A DNA stretch of 6,532 nucleotides from an uncultured Pelagibacteraceae bacterium (GTDB taxonomy: Bacteria > Pseudomonadota > Alphaproteobacteria > Pelagibacterales > Pelagibacteraceae), in NCBI GenBank assembly GCA_902578175.1, contig CACHBY010000024.1, positions 1 to 6,532 of the forward strand, read 5' to 3'. Below the pieces are notes generated by a model. It saw nothing but the letters and a program-made list of their open reading frames with translations, searched no databases and was not told where the DNA came from. The first letter of the stretch is position 1. Each line of letters starts with the position of its first letter. Position numbers and translations under genes: made by a program. Shown here piece after piece: positions 5,848 through 6,532 of this stretch.

Positions 5848-6532
5848 TTACCAAATTGTTCTTCCACCATCAATTACTAAAGAATGTCCTGTCATATATG
5901 AATTTTTATTATCTAGAAGAAAATTAATAGGTGAAATAATTTCATCTAAATTACACATTCTGGACATCGGAACAAGCACAGAAAATTTTTTTATAAATTT
6001 CTTATTTAATTTTTTATTATAAACTCCACCAAAACAAATAGAATTAACTCTTATTTTTTCTTTTGATAACAATGTGGCAAAATATTTTGTCATACCAATT
6101 ATGCCATGTTTTGATACAGAATAAACTAATGGTTTAACAGAATTTTTAGAATAAATATTTTGGTTAGGTGATATAATTCCTAAATCAGAAGAAAAATTTA
6201 TTATAGTAGAGTTTTTTGATTTTTTTAAGATTTTTGACAACTCATAAATAATTAACATGCAACCTTTAAGACTAATATCAATTTCTTTTTGCCACATATT
6301 TATAAAAGATTTATAGTTTTTATAATAATCAGGATTTTTTGCATTTGCTTGAGGATTTATACTGGCACAATTTATAAGACCATAAACATTTATTTTATTT
6401 TTTTCTAATGATTTTATTGATCTTCTAATTTTAGATTGTTTTGTTATATCTGTGATTACAAATTCGACGGACGAATTATATTTTTTTGATAATTTCTTAA
6501 TGTCATCACAAAATTGTTTATCAAATTTGATG
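5848..6532 (-). CDS. Short-chain dehydrogenase/reductase, N-terminus beyond right edge
   Basis: Predicted NAD(P)-dependent oxidoreductase of the classical SDR family, probably reducing or oxidising a sugar intermediate. Read leftwards, 227 codons are open from the edge to TAA at 5850-5848, so the gene does not begin at the ATG at 6297-6295. The residues upstream of that ATG include VYGLINCAS, the SDR N-A-(G/S) strand. Next come INFSSDLG with the catalytic Ser (codons at 6187-6192), the YSVSK active site (Tyr 6123-6121, Lys 6111-6109), RVNSICFGGV, and the C-terminal MTGHSLVIDGGRTIW. The Ser-to-Tyr loop is 21 residues rather than about 12, a feature I associate with SDRs of polysaccharide clusters. 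The cofactor-binding TGxxxGxG motif must lie past 6532; about 25-35 residues are missing if length is typical. It converges on the aminotransferase and belongs to a separate leftward transcript. Confidence 0.92.
   Translation of the reverse strand, partial: IKFDKQFCDDIKKLSKKYNSSVEFVITDITKQSKIRRSIKSLEKNKINVYGLINCASINPQANAKNPDYYKNYKSFINMWQKEIDISLKGCMLIIYELSKILKKSKNSTIINFSSDLGIISPNQNIYSKNSVKPLVYSVSKHGIIGMTKYFATLLSKEKIRVNSICFGGVYNKKLNKKFIKKFSVLVPMSRMCNLDEIISPINFLLDNKNSYMTGHSLVIDGGRTIW

Noticed and set aside
5848..6297. A complete 149-residue dehydrogenase starting at ATG 6297
   Set aside because: The frame continues open upstream to the window edge and encodes further SDR sequence (VYGLINCAS), so the ATG is internal.

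Overview
The window is very AT-rich (well under 30% G+C by eye). Proteins are loaded with Lys, Asn and Ile, intergenic gaps are short, and recognisable Shine-Dalgarno sequences are rare. TGA is used as a stop (glycosyltransferase and aminotransferase genes) and Trp is TGG, so this is the standard bacterial code. The style and gene content resemble the surface-polysaccharide islands of streamlined marine bacteria such as SAR11/Pelagibacterales. That assignment is inference: no ribosomal or other marker gene is present.

Layout: six or seven reading frames on the + strand, then one gene on the - strand. In order they are: a GT4 glycosyltransferase (30-1151); a GmhA-type SIS sugar-phosphate isomerase (1191-1787); a short NeuB-type sialic/nonulosonic acid synthase (best start an ATT at 1946, end 2782); a TIM-barrel sugar isomerase/epimerase (2847-3680); a CMP-sugar cytidylyltransferase of the NeuA type, split by a -1 frameshift into 3790-4044 and 4023-4481; and a class III PLP aminotransferase of the glutamate-1-semialdehyde aminomutase type (4462-5844). 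The seventh is a short-chain dehydrogenase on the - strand (5848 to beyond the right edge). The - strand gene meets the aminotransferase tail to tail with 3 bp between the stop codons. No stretch over 300 bp lacks a gene, and no RNA gene, insertion sequence, CRISPR array or clear terminator was seen.

Together the genes look like part of a pathway for a CMP-activated 3-deoxy-ulosonic (sialic-acid-like) sugar and its transfer to a cell-surface glycan. The isomerase/epimerase, aminotransferase and dehydrogenase would shape the sugar, NeuB would condense an aldose with phosphoenolpyruvate, NeuA would activate the product with CTP, and a glycosyltransferase would build the glycan. The exact sugar cannot be read from sequence. 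The GmhA homologue may instead supply heptose.

The points most worth a second look are: the neuA break exactly at a classical A_AAA_AAG slippery heptamer, with a GGAG-preceded restart ATG overlapping it; the neuB gene whose family-consistent start is an ATT codon behind a perfect AGGAG; the absence of the C-terminal SAF domain in NeuB; and a Cys-rich insert with an internal repeat in the aminotransferase.
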